NCBI GenBank assembly: GCA_030041475.1
Contig: JASHNU010000092.1
Span: 1 to 64,000, forward strand
DNA from: Candidatus Sulfotelmatobacter sp.
GTDB taxonomy: Bacteria > Acidobacteriota > Terriglobia > Terriglobales > Acidobacteriaceae
DNA length: 64,000 nucleotides
Direction of reading: 5' to 3'
Part shown: piece after piece, positions 8,354 to 16,081 of the stretch
How the letters are laid out: each line of letters opens with the position of its first letter
Position numbering within the stretch: position 1 is the first letter of the stretch
The notes under the pieces: generated by a model
The model's database searches: none
Seen by the model: only the letters and a program-made list of their open reading frames with translations
Told to the model about the DNA's origin: nothing
Made by a program: the position numbers and the translations under genes

Positions 8354-8783
8354 TTTCGCTTCGTGTCCTCTACGCGCCCGCTTGTTTTAACTGATAAAGC
8401 CTTGCCATATCCGGGCTTGCACAGAGATAGACGGCGAGCTCCGAGAACCGTAAGCAGAAATTATAGGCGGGTCCGGGATTTTTTGCGGGGCCTAGGTGAT
8501 TGTGGGGCCGAGATTTAGGGTGAAACAGAACACAGCGGGAGAGTGCAGAAAGCAGGGTTTGGCAGCGAAAGTGCCTCGGTTTTCGTGCGTTTGAAGCGGC
8601 CATTTGTCATCCTGAGCGGAGTCATGACATTCGCACCGCAAATGGCATGCGGAGTCGAAGGAACTCTACCTCGCCCGTCTCGCCCGATGCAACCTTCCAG
8701 CTATAGGGATCCTTCGCTTCCTCAGAATGACAATACTAGGGAAGTGCAGCCCGAACTGTGTTTCGGCCGAAAGCTTCGAATTC
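8354..8783. other. Gene-free stretch with a long dispersed palindrome
   Basis: No convincing gene lies here; a 77-codon minus-strand ORF at 8370-8603 has no ribosome-binding site or domain. From 8605 to 8732 the sequence is bounded by TGTCATCCTGA and TCAGAATGACA, inverted copies of each other, and contains GAGTCGAAGGAACTC and GGGATCCTTCGCTTCCTC. This matches the style of the other TGTCATyC(C/T)GA palindromes in this window (9274-9353, 51928-52042). Confidence 0.6.
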
Positions 8784-9239
8784 CTACGCCTCCGCCGCTT
8801 CCTTCTCGATAACCACCTTCAGATGCGCGGTCACGTCCTTGTGCAGCTTCACCGGAACCGTGAACTCGCCCAGAGTCTTCAGCGGTTCGTGCAGCTGGAT
8901 CTTGCGGCGATCGACGTTGAATCCCTTCTTTTCGAGTCCCTCGGCGACATCGCTCGACGTGACCGATCCAAACAACTGATCGTGCTCACCTGATTTACGT
9001 GTGAACGAGACCGACACGCCTTCGAATTGCTTGGCCAGTTCCTCGGCCTGCGCCTTCTCTTTGGCCGAGCGGCGCACGGCCGCGGCCTTCATCTGCGCGA
9101 TGACTGCCTTATTGCCCGCGTTGGCCTCGATGGCCAGCTTGCGGGGCAAGAGAAAATTGCGCCCGTATCCTTCGGCGACCTTCACCACGTCACCGCGTGA
9201 ACCGAGCTTCGCTACGTCTTCTTTCAGAATGACTTCCAT
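8784..9239 (-). CDS. rplI: 50S ribosomal protein L9
   Basis: A 151-residue protein, normal L9 length. The N-terminal domain begins MEVILKEDVAKLGSRGDVVKV and continues with the family signature GYGRNFLLPRKLAIEAN; a long connecting helix and the C-terminal RNA-binding domain (LFGSVTSSDVAEGLEKKGFNVDRRKI) follow. It binds 23S rRNA at the base of the L1 stalk. The ATG at 9239 is chosen because the family starts there; upstream codons to 9260 are not family-like. It closes an rpsF-rpsR-rplI cluster, separated from rpsR by a palindromic repeat that could affect readthrough. Confidence 0.97.
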   Translation of the reverse strand: MEVILKEDVAKLGSRGDVVKVAEGYGRNFLLPRKLAIEANAGNKAVIAQMKAAAVRRSAKEKAQAEELAKQFEGVSVSFTRKSGEHDQLFGSVTSSDVAEGLEKKGFNVDRRKIQLHEPLKTLGEFTVPVKLHKDVTAHLKVVIEKEAAEA

Positions 9240-9273
9240 GGTGGCTCCAGTTTCTTGCAATCTCGAATATCTT

Positions 9274-9353
9274 TGTCATTCCGAACGAAGTGAGGAATCT
9301 GCTGTTCCTCACCGCCAGCAAGAAGCAGATTCCTCGCTACGCTCGGAATGACA
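9274..9353. repeat. Long palindrome between rpsR and rplI
   Basis: The left arm begins TGTCATTCCGAACGAAGTG and reaches AGGAATCTGCT; the right arm is GCAGATTCCTC, a short gap, then GCTCGGAATGACA. The arms pair over roughly 28 positions with few mismatches, enough for a stable RNA hairpin or cruciform. It has the same end motif (TGTCATyC) as other intergenic palindromes in this window. It occupies the whole gap between two co-transcribed ribosomal protein genes. Confidence 0.8.
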
Positions 9354-9368
9354 GGGCAAGGGCAGGTC

Positions 9369-9761
9369 CTAGCTTGCCCGCCCTGCAAACGGCAGCAGCG
9401 CAATGTTGCGTGCCTGCTTGATGGCCGACGACAGCCGGTGCTGATGCGGGGCACACACGCCCGTCAGGCGCCGCGGCACGATCTTGCCGCTTTCGGCCAC
9501 GAACTGGCCGAGCAGGCGGTAGTCCTTGTAGTTGATGTCTTCGATGCGCTCGACGCAGAATTTGCAGACTTTCTTGCGCCGGAAAAACTTGCGCCCGCCT
9601 TCGCGCGGAGGCCCGCCGGGCCCACGTCCGCCGCCGAACCGCGGACGATCGCCGCCGGGACGATCTCCGCCTGATCTATCCGAAGCTGCACGTCCTTCTG
9701 GTCGCGGCCTCTCGCTCGTGGCCGCGGCCGCTTGCTCTGGTGCTTTTGTCTCGTCTGCCAT
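9369..9761 (-). CDS. rpsR: 30S ribosomal protein S18 with an extended N-terminus
   Basis: A 130-residue protein. The C-terminal 75 residues are canonical S18: [20 protein letters not shown], then [20 protein letters not shown] and [12 protein letters not shown]. Three cysteines in CKFC and GVCAPHQ suggest a zinc-binding (C+) form. The first 55 residues are a low-complexity extension rich in G, R, P and D ([20 protein letters not shown]) not present in short S18 proteins. S18 pairs with S6 on the small-subunit platform, and rpsF lies just upstream. The usual ssb gene between rpsF and rpsR is absent; a repeat fills the gap. Confidence 0.96.
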   Translation of the reverse strand: MADETKAPEQAAAATSERPRPEGRAASDRSGGDRPGGDRPRFGGGRGPGGPPREGGRKFFRRKKVCKFCVERIEDINYKDYRLLGQFVAESGKIVPRRLTGVCAPHQHRLSSAIKQARNIALLPFAGRAS

Positions 9762-9778
9762 AATTCTCCTTCGAAATG

Positions 9779-9873
9779 AGTGGCCAGTGACCAGCTGTCA
9801 GTGGCCAGTAAAACCTGATGCCCGCAACGCGAATCTGGGCCACTGGCCACTAACCACCGGGCCACTGACCACG
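9779..9873. repeat. Inverted-repeat block made of TGGCCAGTG units, between rpsF and rpsR
   Basis: The block contains GAGTGGCCAGTGACCAG and CAGTGGCCAGTA on the left and GGCCACTGGCCACTAACC with GGGCCACTGACCAC on the right. The halves are inverted copies, so the transcript can fold into a long stem. A half unit with CACTGGCCACTGACAACTG recurs at 13131-13149 next to the tRNA-Gln gene, showing that this is a dispersed repeat, not a site unique to the ribosomal cluster. Confidence 0.7.
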
Positions 9874-9877
9874 CCCC

Positions 9878-10288
9878 TTACGCCGTTGCTGGCGCTTCCG
9901 CCGCAGGCGTGGATGCTGTCTCCGCAGCCGCCGCAGGCTGTGCGCTGACCTTCTTGCGCGCGTCGCGGAGGGCCTTGATCTTGGCCAGCCGCTTCTGTTC
10001 CTCATCAATGCGCACGGTGAGGAACTTGATCACGGGTTCAGTCACGCGCAACCGGCGCTCCAGTTCGTGAATGACCGGGCCGCCGCCCTCTACCACCATC
10101 AGGACGTAAATCCCGTCGTGAAAGCGGCGAACGGTGTAGGCCAGACGGCGCTTGCCCATCTTCTCGACCTTCACCACAGTCCCGCCCGACGTGGGCACAG
10201 AAGATTGGAGGGTCGAAATCAGCTTGTCCAAGTCCTCGTCCGTCATATCAGGACGAACGATAAACATCAGCTCATAAGTACGATTCAT
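9878..10288 (-). CDS. rpsF: 30S ribosomal protein S6
   Basis: A 136-residue S6: MNRTYELMFIVRPDMTDED is the family N-terminus, followed by the central KMGKRRLAYTVRRFHDGIYV and the terminal ERRLRVTEPVIKFLTVRID. The ATG at 10288 is preferred over the in-frame TTG at 10300 because TTTGGAG lies eight bases upstream of it. A 35-residue C-terminal tail rich in A, P, T and E extends beyond the core (AETASTPAAEAPATA), as in many bacterial S6 proteins with acidic tails. First gene of the rpsF-rpsR-rplI cluster. Confidence 0.97.
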   Translation of the reverse strand: MNRTYELMFIVRPDMTDEDLDKLISTLQSSVPTSGGTVVKVEKMGKRRLAYTVRRFHDGIYVLMVVEGGGPVIHELERRLRVTEPVIKFLTVRIDEEQKRLAKIKALRDARKKVSAQPAAAAETASTPAAEAPATA

Positions 10289-10427
10289 GCGTTTCTCCAA
10301 ACTCTTGTTGTCATCCTGAGGCGACGTGTTTGTTGTCGCCGAGGGATCTGGGCGCGCCGCGCGAATCGCCGCGCGGCTTTCATTAAGAAGCGCCGCGGTG
10401 ATCAGATCGCGCGTTTGGCGCGCTTCC

Positions 10428-11006
10428 CTATTCGTCCGGCTCTTTCCGGTTAAACCGGTTCATCGCTGCCGCTGGACCATCCTTCAAAATCACTTTCACT
10501 GCTTCTTCGGCGGTATCGAGCATGCCGTCCACCACTTCCAGATCTTGCTTTTTCATTGGCGCCAGCAAGTAGCCCGGGCCGTCAGAAACTTTGAACTCCG
10601 GCGCCACGCCAATTCTGATGCGCAGGAAATCCTGCGTACCCAGCGCCCCGATAATCGACTCGATGCCGTTATGTCCCGCCGAGCTGCGTTTCGTATGAAT
10701 GCGCAGCGTGCCCAGCGCAAAATCCAGCTCGTCCTGAATCACGATCAGGTCCGATTCCGGCTTCGCTTCATACCCGAGCACCAACTCCCGCACCGAGACG
10801 CCGCTTAGGTTCATGTATGTCTCGGGCTTGGCCAGCAGCACCATCTGATCAGCGATTACCGCCCGCGCCGTCAGCGCCCGGCACTGCCGGTTCCTCACAT
10901 CCACGCCCAGGTTGCCGGCGATGCGATCAATCGCCAGAAAGCCCAGGTTGTGCGGCGTGAACTGGTACTCGATACCGGGATTGCCGAGACCGACGATCAG
11001 TTTCAC
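10428..11006 (-). CDS. pth: Peptidyl-tRNA hydrolase
   Basis: A 192-residue enzyme that releases peptidyl-tRNA that has dropped off ribosomes. Family features are all visible: MKLIVGLGNPGIEYQFTPHNLGF with the catalytic His in PHNLG, KPETYMNLSG for substrate binding, and RSSAGHNGIESI with the second conserved His. Length equals the usual Pth. It lies between rplY (upstream on the minus strand) and rpsF, a common rplY-pth order. The gap to rpsF holds a TCATCCTGAGG-type repeat. Confidence 0.97.
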   Translation of the reverse strand: MKLIVGLGNPGIEYQFTPHNLGFLAIDRIAGNLGVDVRNRQCRALTARAVIADQMVLLAKPETYMNLSGVSVRELVLGYEAKPESDLIVIQDELDFALGTLRIHTKRSSAGHNGIESIIGALGTQDFLRIRIGVAPEFKVSDGPGYLLAPMKKQDLEVVDGMLDTAEEAVKVILKDGPAAAMNRFNRKEPDE

Positions 11007-11124
11007 GCCTTACGATCCGCCTCCGCAAAACCAAACCGTCCGCCACGGATTCTCGCGGATCATCACGGATAAAACGAATTCCTTAGATTGATCCGTGTAA
11101 ATCCGCGGCGATCCGTGGCCAGTA

Positions 11125-11850
11125 CTATTTCTTCTCTTTCTTCTCGGCCTTCTCCGGCTTTTCCGGAGCAGCCTCGGCGCCTTCTTCCTCGGTCTCCTGC
11201 TTGCCCTTCTTGATGACTTCGGGCTCGGCCGGCGCCGCCGCCGCTTCCGCCGCCGCCGCTTCAGGTGTGGGCGCAACCTCTTCCTTCACTGACGTAACGT
11301 GCGCCACGGGCTGATTCGGATCAGTTAGGAACTTCAGCTTCTCAAAATGCGGAAGGTCCGACACGCGCAGCACCTTGCCGAAAACCAGGTGGCTGATGTC
11401 GGCGTCGATGTGGCTCGGAATGTCGCCGGGCAGGCATTCGATCTCCACCTCGCGCAGCATCTGTTCCATGATGCCGCCCTGCGTTTTCACGCCCTCGGCT
11501 TCGCCCTTCAGGAAGATGGGCACGCTGACCTTCAGCACCTTGTCCATCGCAATGCGCTTCAGGTCAATGTGCAGCAGTTTGCCCTTGATGGGCTCGTACT
11601 GCCAGTCCACTATCATGGCCTTGGTGCGCTGGCCGTTGAAGGCCAGATCGAAAATCGTGTTGTGTCCGGTTTCCGAGTTCAGAATCCGCGTGACCACGCG
11701 CGGATCCACCGTGACGGAGAGGGAGTCCTTCCCCGCCCCATAAACTACGGCCGGGATTTTTCCGTCGCGGCGCACGCGGCGGGCATCGTTCTTGTTGCCC
11801 GACTCCCGCGCTTGCGCTTCCAGTAAGTTGGTTTCGAGTGCAGTTGCCAT
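11125..11850 (-). CDS. rplY: 50S ribosomal protein L25, CTC (general stress) form
   Basis: A 241-residue two-domain L25. The N-terminal 5S rRNA-binding domain (ARESGNKNDARRVRRDGKIPAVVYGAGKD) is followed by the TL5/CTC C-terminal beta domain (VSVPIFLKGEAEGVKTQGGIMEQ and ECLPGDIPSHIDADIS). A low-complexity tail of A, P and E runs, ending in KPEKAEKKEKK, extends past the fold. It binds 5S rRNA in the central protuberance. The downstream gap to pth (11007-11124) carries a copy of the GATCCGTGTAAATCCGCGG-style dispersed repeat. Start ATG 11850 fits the family. Confidence 0.95.
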   Translation of the reverse strand: MATALETNLLEAQARESGNKNDARRVRRDGKIPAVVYGAGKDSLSVTVDPRVVTRILNSETGHNTIFDLAFNGQRTKAMIVDWQYEPIKGKLLHIDLKRIAMDKVLKVSVPIFLKGEAEGVKTQGGIMEQMLREVEIECLPGDIPSHIDADISHLVFGKVLRVSDLPHFEKLKFLTDPNQPVAHVTSVKEEVAPTPEAAAAEAAAAPAEPEVIKKGKQETEEEGAEAAPEKPEKAEKKEKK

Positions 11851-11926
11851 AAATTAAGTTCCTGTCTTTTCGAAGCTGATGCGAGCCCTACGCGCGATTA
11901 TTGCGTCGCGGAAAGCGAGATGCTCC

Positions 11927-11980
11927 GCGCGGCTCGCCCAGATCCGTCGCGGCGCAAAGAACGCTGGCTCGGGATGACAA
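11927..11980. repeat. 54-bp dispersed direct repeat, copy 1
   Basis: This stretch between rplY and prs shares GCGCGGCTCGCCCA, GCGCAAAGAACGCTGGCTC and GGATGACAA with 37727-37780, in the same order and with the same spacing; about six positions differ. No coding function is apparent. The end GGATGACA is the inverse of the TGTCATCC motif that bounds other palindromes in the window, so it is probably part of the same dispersed family. Confidence 0.8.
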
Positions 11981-11988
11981 AACCTCCG

Positions 11989-13047
11989 TTACATGAACAA
12001 CTTGCTGACTGACGTTTCCTCGTGATTGGCCTGTATCGCGCGGCCAATCAATCCCGCAATCGAGAGGACGCTGATCTTGCCTCCCTTTTCCGTGCGCGCC
12101 GCGTCAGCCTCCGGCGTAAGCGGGATCGTGTTGGTGACCACTACTTGCTTGATCACCGAACTCCGGATGTTTTCAACCGCCGGGCCTGACATTACGGCGT
12201 GCGACGCACAGGCATAGACCTCGGTCGCACCGTTCTCTATCAGAGCCATGGCGGTCTTCACCAGCGTACCCGCCGTGTCGATCAGGTCGTCGATGATCAG
12301 GCACGTCCGCCCGTTCACGTCGCCGATGACGTGCATCACTTCGGCCACGTTCATCTCCACGCGCCGCTTATCCACGATGGCCAGGGCCGCGTCCACTTTC
12401 TTGGCGAAGAACCGCGCCCGCTCCACGCCACCTGCGTCCGGCGAAACCACCGTCAGATTCGGCAGCGCCAGTTTGCGGAAGTGATCCACCAGCACCGGCG
12501 AGGCGAACAAGTGATCGACCGGAATATTGAAAAAGCCCTGCAACTGCGGCGTATGCAAATCCACAATCAGCGCCCGGTTCGCACCCGCTGTGGTCAACAG
12601 ATCGGCCACAAGCTTCGACGAGATCGGGCTGCGCGGCTTGTCTTTCCTATCCTGCCGGGCATAGCCGAAGTACGGAATCACCGCCGTGATGCGCCGCGCC
12701 GAGGCACGCTTGAGCGCGTCAATCATCAGCAGCAGCTCCATCAGGTGCTCGTCCACCGGACGGCACGTCGGCTGCATCACAAAAACGTCGGCGCCGCGCA
12801 CGTTCTCCTGAATTTGGACGTAGCACTCACCATCTTTGAAGCGAATCACCTGCGCCTGCCCGCGCTGCAAGCCGAGAAAGTGGCAGACCTCATCGGCTAA
12901 TGGCTCATTGGCCGTACCGCTGAAGATCTTGAACTTGTCGTCGGCGCGCTGGCGCTGCTTGCGCTCCGGCTTTTCGTCGGTCACAGGCGGACTCTTTTTT
13001 TCAGCCTTCTCCGTCGTCTTGTCGGTCGGCGTGACTAAAGTAGCCAT
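11989..13047 (-). CDS. prs: Ribose-phosphate pyrophosphokinase (PRPP synthetase)
   Basis: A 352-residue enzyme making PRPP from ribose-5-phosphate and ATP for purine, pyrimidine, His and Trp synthesis. The core begins at KIFSGTANEPLADEVCHFLG; the catalytic flap DRKDKPRSPISSKLVADLL, the metal-binding DLHTPQLQGFFNIPVDHL, VSPDAGGVERARFFAKK and the PRPP loop LIIDDLIDTAGTLV are all present. About 38 extra residues rich in K, E, P and T precede the core, longer than the usual 315-residue enzyme. The ATG at 13047 is the only plausible start giving that extension; GTG or ATG codons nearer the core are not seen. A tRNA-Gln gene lies 109 bp upstream. Confidence 0.96.
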   Translation of the reverse strand: MATLVTPTDKTTEKAEKKSPPVTDEKPERKQRQRADDKFKIFSGTANEPLADEVCHFLGLQRGQAQVIRFKDGECYVQIQENVRGADVFVMQPTCRPVDEHLMELLLMIDALKRASARRITAVIPYFGYARQDRKDKPRSPISSKLVADLLTTAGANRALIVDLHTPQLQGFFNIPVDHLFASPVLVDHFRKLALPNLTVVSPDAGGVERARFFAKKVDAALAIVDKRRVEMNVAEVMHVIGDVNGRTCLIIDDLIDTAGTLVKTAMALIENGATEVYACASHAVMSGPAVENIRSSVIKQVVVTNTIPLTPEADAARTEKGGKISVLSIAGLIGRAIQANHEETSVSKLFM

Positions 13048-13155
13048 GGTTTTTCTCTGGGCTCCTGGCCTTCAGTTTTACCGTTCTCTTGCAGAACCTC
13101 GGTTGCCGTCGATTTGACTGGCAACCTGGGCACTGGCCACTGACAACTGATTTTC

Positions 13156-13229
13156 TGGCTGGGCCGCTAGGATTCGAACCTAGACAAAGTGCTCCAAAGG
13201 CACTTGACCTACCATTAGTCGACGGCCCA
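13156..13229 (-). tRNA. tRNA-Gln (anticodon TTG)
   Basis: On the minus strand the acceptor arms TGGGCCG and CGGCCCA pair perfectly, followed by discriminator G and an encoded CCA. The anticodon stem AGTGC/GCACT encloses the loop CTTTGGA, giving anticodon TTG (reads CAA). The T arm contains GGTTCGAATCC. All four arms can be drawn, total 74 nt with CCA. It lies between ispE and prs. Confidence 0.97.
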
Positions 13230-13316
13230 GTGCAATTTGCCAATTCCGATTGTCGAATGTCGATTTGGCTGGCACGACTAGTTTATCGCGCCAGACAAAA
13301 TGAGCAATCAGAAATC

Positions 13317-14330
13317 TCAGCCGACAACCCGCGACCAGTACTGCCGCCGCGTCAGGGTAGCCGTCGCTTGCGCCGCCCACCCCTGCTTCCGCAGCTTCGC
13401 AGCCGCCCGCTCGGCCGCCTCACGTGAGGCGAACAGGCCGTAGAGCGCCGACCCGGAGCCCGACAACGACGCATATTTCGCGCCCGCGTGCTCCAGCGCA
13501 CGCTTCCCATCACGCAGCTCGGGAAATTCAGGAAAGACGACTTGTTCGAAGTCGTTTTCGATCCCAGCCCGGACAAGCTCGAGAAGCGGATTCTCGGCCC
13601 GGCCCCCTCGTTTCAAGAAATCAGAAGGAGCACTGGAGTGAAGCTCGCTCAGCCACGCCGACAACCCGCGGCCAAGCTTATTCATTTTATCGGAGGCGGC
13701 GGGGACCGTCAATTTCGGCTCGAACGGCGAGGAGGTTCGAGTCGAGAAAGCCTTCAACCCCTGCATCCGGTCCCACTCCGCAAACGCCTTCGGAGTGGAC
13801 ACTCTGACCTCTGGCGTCACGACCACGCAGGCAATCGGCGGCAAATCCGGCAGTGGATAGACCTGCTCTCCCCGACCGACGCCTAGCACCTTTCCCCCCA
13901 CCAGAAACAGGGGCAGGTCCGACCCAACTTCCGCCGCAATCTTCAGCCTCTCGGTCGCTGGCAGGCGCTTCCTCAGCGCCCGTTCCAGTCCCAGAAGCGC
14001 GGCCACGGCGTTCGCCGAAGCCCCACCGAGACCACCTTGCACCGGGAGCCGCTTCTCGATCTCGATCGCCACTCTCGACGTCATCTGCAACGCCGCCAGA
14101 ACCTTCTCGACGATTCGGGAGCAGGTGTTCGACTCGTCCCTGGGCACGCGCGGATCGTCACATCGTATCTCGATTCCCCTGCCGCGCGCCGCGCTAATCC
14201 GGATCACATCGTGCAACCCGATCGTCTGATAGACGGTCAACAGCTCGTGGAAACCATCGGCCCTCGGCGGGCCAATGTACAGGCCGAGATTGATCTTCGC
14301 GAAGGAGCGAGCAACCGCAGTCGTGGTCAT
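13317..14330 (-). CDS. ispE: 4-diphosphocytidyl-2-C-methyl-D-erythritol kinase
   Basis: A 337-residue GHMP kinase of the MEP isoprenoid pathway, phosphorylating the 2-OH of CDP-methylerythritol. The N-terminus RSFAKINLGLYIGPPRADGFHEL is the IspE signature, the ATP-binding GHMP motif reads LPVQGGLGGASANAVAALLG, and the C-terminal GAKYASLSGSGSALYGLF is the third conserved motif. It is slightly longer than E. coli IspE (283) through an insertion around residues 220-250 (GLSAWLSELHSSAPSDFLKR) and a C-terminal tail. Start ATG 14330 is chosen over the upstream TTG; no good ribosome-binding site is visible. The partner genes ispD and ispF lie 5 kb away. Confidence 0.95.
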   Translation of the reverse strand: MTTTAVARSFAKINLGLYIGPPRADGFHELLTVYQTIGLHDVIRISAARGRGIEIRCDDPRVPRDESNTCSRIVEKVLAALQMTSRVAIEIEKRLPVQGGLGGASANAVAALLGLERALRKRLPATERLKIAAEVGSDLPLFLVGGKVLGVGRGEQVYPLPDLPPIACVVVTPEVRVSTPKAFAEWDRMQGLKAFSTRTSSPFEPKLTVPAASDKMNKLGRGLSAWLSELHSSAPSDFLKRGGRAENPLLELVRAGIENDFEQVVFPEFPELRDGKRALEHAGAKYASLSGSGSALYGLFASREAAERAAAKLRKQGWAAQATATLTRRQYWSRVVG

Positions 14331-14409
14331 GAGCAACGGAGGGATGATTGTACGGTCTGCCGCACAAATTTACGACGCCAACGCCAGTTCTCAATTAAGC
14401 TAGCTGGCC

Positions 14410-14799
14410 ATGCGGCACTTCGATCCTATGGAGCTTCCGCCCTTCGCAAAGGATGTTGGCGTTTTGCTGCTTTCGGCAGCCGCAGCAGCTTGGGCCTGGT
14501 TCCGAACGCGCCACGCCCACTCCTGGCCTTCTGCGCAAGGAACCATCGTGGGCGCCCGGGTGCAATCGAACTCGGAGTCTCCCATCCTGCCTTGGGCCGC
14601 GAGTCTCACATACACGTACGTGGTGAACGGAGAATACTATTCTGGATTCCATCGTATGAGAGCCCGCAGCAAGCGCCTCGCCGAGGCCAGACTCGAGGGC
14701 TGGAAGGGCCGCATGGTGGTGGTACGATATGCGCCCGACAAGCACGACGTTTCTGCCCTGCTGAAATCCGACCAGCCAGGCGGCCAGCTGGGAAACTAG
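14410..14799 (+). CDS. DUF3592-like single-pass membrane protein
   Basis: A 129-residue protein with one N-terminal hydrophobic helix (DVGVLLLSAAAAAWAWF) followed by the pattern HSWPSAQGTIVGARVQSN, YTYVVNGEYYSGF and VVRYAPDKHDVSALL. That series matches DUF3592: W-P-x2-G-T-I, then Y-x-Y-x-V-x-G-x2-Y, then V-x-Y-x-P. Function of the family is unknown. The protein is divergent from ispE with 79 bases between the starts. Just after the stop, GTGCCAT and ATGGCAC (14802-14833) form an inverted repeat that may terminate transcription. Confidence 0.7.
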   Translation: MRHFDPMELPPFAKDVGVLLLSAAAAAWAWFRTRHAHSWPSAQGTIVGARVQSNSESPILPWAASLTYTYVVNGEYYSGFHRMRARSKRLAEARLEGWKGRMVVVRYAPDKHDVSALLKSDQPGGQLGN

Positions 14800-15144
14800 T
14801 GCCATGGCCCTATAGCTAAGTCGGAATGGCACTCGTATGACCTCAGTAATCTGGACTGCTTACCCTCCTGAGAGCACCCTAATCTTGTGATTTCAATCAC
14901 AGACCCTCGCGCTTCCTTCCTCCAGACAGGCGCGACGGCTTCCCCGTTGAAAGCACCGAGCTAAGGCAAAAAAGCAAGGCCTGCAAACACAAGTGCTGCC
15001 CCGAAATGACTTCTGGCCCTCTGCAGCGCTTTCCCGCAAGTAGGGATGTAAGTCAGTGCGCGCGGGAGCAAGCAATACGGAGAATCTCGTGCTCGGGCAC
15101 GTGCAAAATCGGCCAAGCTGCCGCACCGCCCGGAGCACAGTGGG
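14800..15144. other. Gene-free leader region with inverted repeats
   Basis: Nothing here codes convincingly. It begins with the GTGCCAT / ATGGCAC inverted repeat after the DUF3592 gene and carries the perfect dyad TGTGATTTCAATCACA at 14886-14901. The remainder up to the GTG at 15145 is non-repetitive and could be a leader for the following gene. I checked it for known riboswitch cores (cyclic di-GMP type I, cobalamin) and did not find a convincing match. Confidence 0.5.
14886..14901. promoter_or_regulatory. Perfect CRP/FNR-type operator dyad
   Basis: The sequence TGTGATTTCAATCACA is a complete 16-bp palindrome and matches the CRP consensus TGTGA-N6-TCACA with no mismatch. CRP/FNR-family regulators recognise this class of site. 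It is in the intergenic region 244 bases before the secreted cupredoxin-like gene. No CRP-family regulator gene lies in the window. Confidence 0.6.
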
Positions 15145-15960
15145 GTGAGTATGCGCCGAGCAGCTTCGAGCTTTTTGATCTTCCTCTTCGCGGCAATAAC
15201 CGCGGCGTTCGGGCAAAACGACTATAGGGTCATTACTGTCACCGACGGGGGAACGATTTCAGGCACCGTCAAGTGGTCAGGGACGGTTCCCCGCAGCCTG
15301 GAATACCCCATCACCAAGGACCCGCAGATTTGCGACCCTGACTCGAAAAAAACGGCCGACCTGGAGCGCCTGATCGTCGGCCCACAGGGCGGCGTTGCCA
15401 ACACGATCGTCTATCTCAAGAACATCACCAGCGGGAAGGCCATGGACCTGCCCGAGCAGCGCCGGCACCTGGACCAGAAGCACTGCCGCTACGTTCCGCA
15501 CATTCTGCTGGTTCCGGAGAACGCGACTCTGAGCATGCAGAGTTCCGACGCCACGCTGCACACCATCCACATGGACGGCGCGGCTTCGTTCAACCTGCCA
15601 TTTCCCTTTACCGACCGCGTGACGACGCGCACCATGTCCACGCCCGGCTTGGTTCATCTGCGCTGCAACGGCGGTCACGTCTGGATGAACGCGGAAATGA
15701 TGGTCGTTCCGCACCCCTACTACGCCGTCACGGACGAGAGCGGACGCTTCGAGTTCACCGACGTTCCGCCCGGAACCTATCAGATCGTGGCCTGGCACGA
15801 AGGCTGGAACCTGCTCGGCAAAGAGCACGCCTACGACGTTCTGACGGAGCATAGTGTGGAACGGCCGCTGTTTTCCGAGCCGCGGACTTGGGAAAAATCC
15901 GTCACCGTGGGCGGAAATCAGGCGAGCACAGTAAACTTTGTGATTTCGAACGCGAAGTAG
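15145..15960 (+). CDS. Secreted protein with cupredoxin-like and carboxypeptidase-regulatory-like parts
   Basis: A 271-residue exported protein. GTG 15145 is used, with GGAG nine bases upstream; ATG 15151 is an alternative. Signal peptide: MRRAASSFLIFLFAAITAAFGQ. The middle resembles plastocyanin-like domains of this type: CRYVPHILLVPENATLSMQSSD, then LHTIHMDG and VHLRCNGGHVWMNAEMMVV, with His, Cys, His and Met spaced like a blue-copper site. The C-terminal part (PYYAVTDESGRFEFTDVPPGTYQIVAWHEGW) is a carboxypeptidase-regulatory-like beta domain. Related proteins are often annotated as methylamine-utilization-like or cytochrome-associated. It may bind copper; the actual role is unknown. Confidence 0.75.
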   Translation: MSMRRAASSFLIFLFAAITAAFGQNDYRVITVTDGGTISGTVKWSGTVPRSLEYPITKDPQICDPDSKKTADLERLIVGPQGGVANTIVYLKNITSGKAMDLPEQRRHLDQKHCRYVPHILLVPENATLSMQSSDATLHTIHMDGAASFNLPFPFTDRVTTRTMSTPGLVHLRCNGGHVWMNAEMMVVPHPYYAVTDESGRFEFTDVPPGTYQIVAWHEGWNLLGKEHAYDVLTEHSVERPLFSEPRTWEKSVTVGGNQASTVNFVISNAK

Positions 15961-16081
15961 ATTCACAAAACTACACCGGAGGGCGCCCGCCTCTGGCCGC
16001 TCTTGCCGGACGTGGGGATTCTGACCAGACCCAGGGTCTGATCCGCGTTGATCGCCGTGAATCCGTGGCGAGAGAAGTTTG

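Noticed and set aside
8370-8603. 77-codon minus-strand ORF before the sigma factor gene
   Set aside because: No ribosome-binding site or domain, and it runs into a palindromic repeat.
14893-15216. Possible riboswitch or 107-codon minus ORF upstream of the cupredoxin-like gene
   Set aside because: No match to cyclic di-GMP or cobalamin riboswitch cores could be made, and the ORF has no supporting signal.
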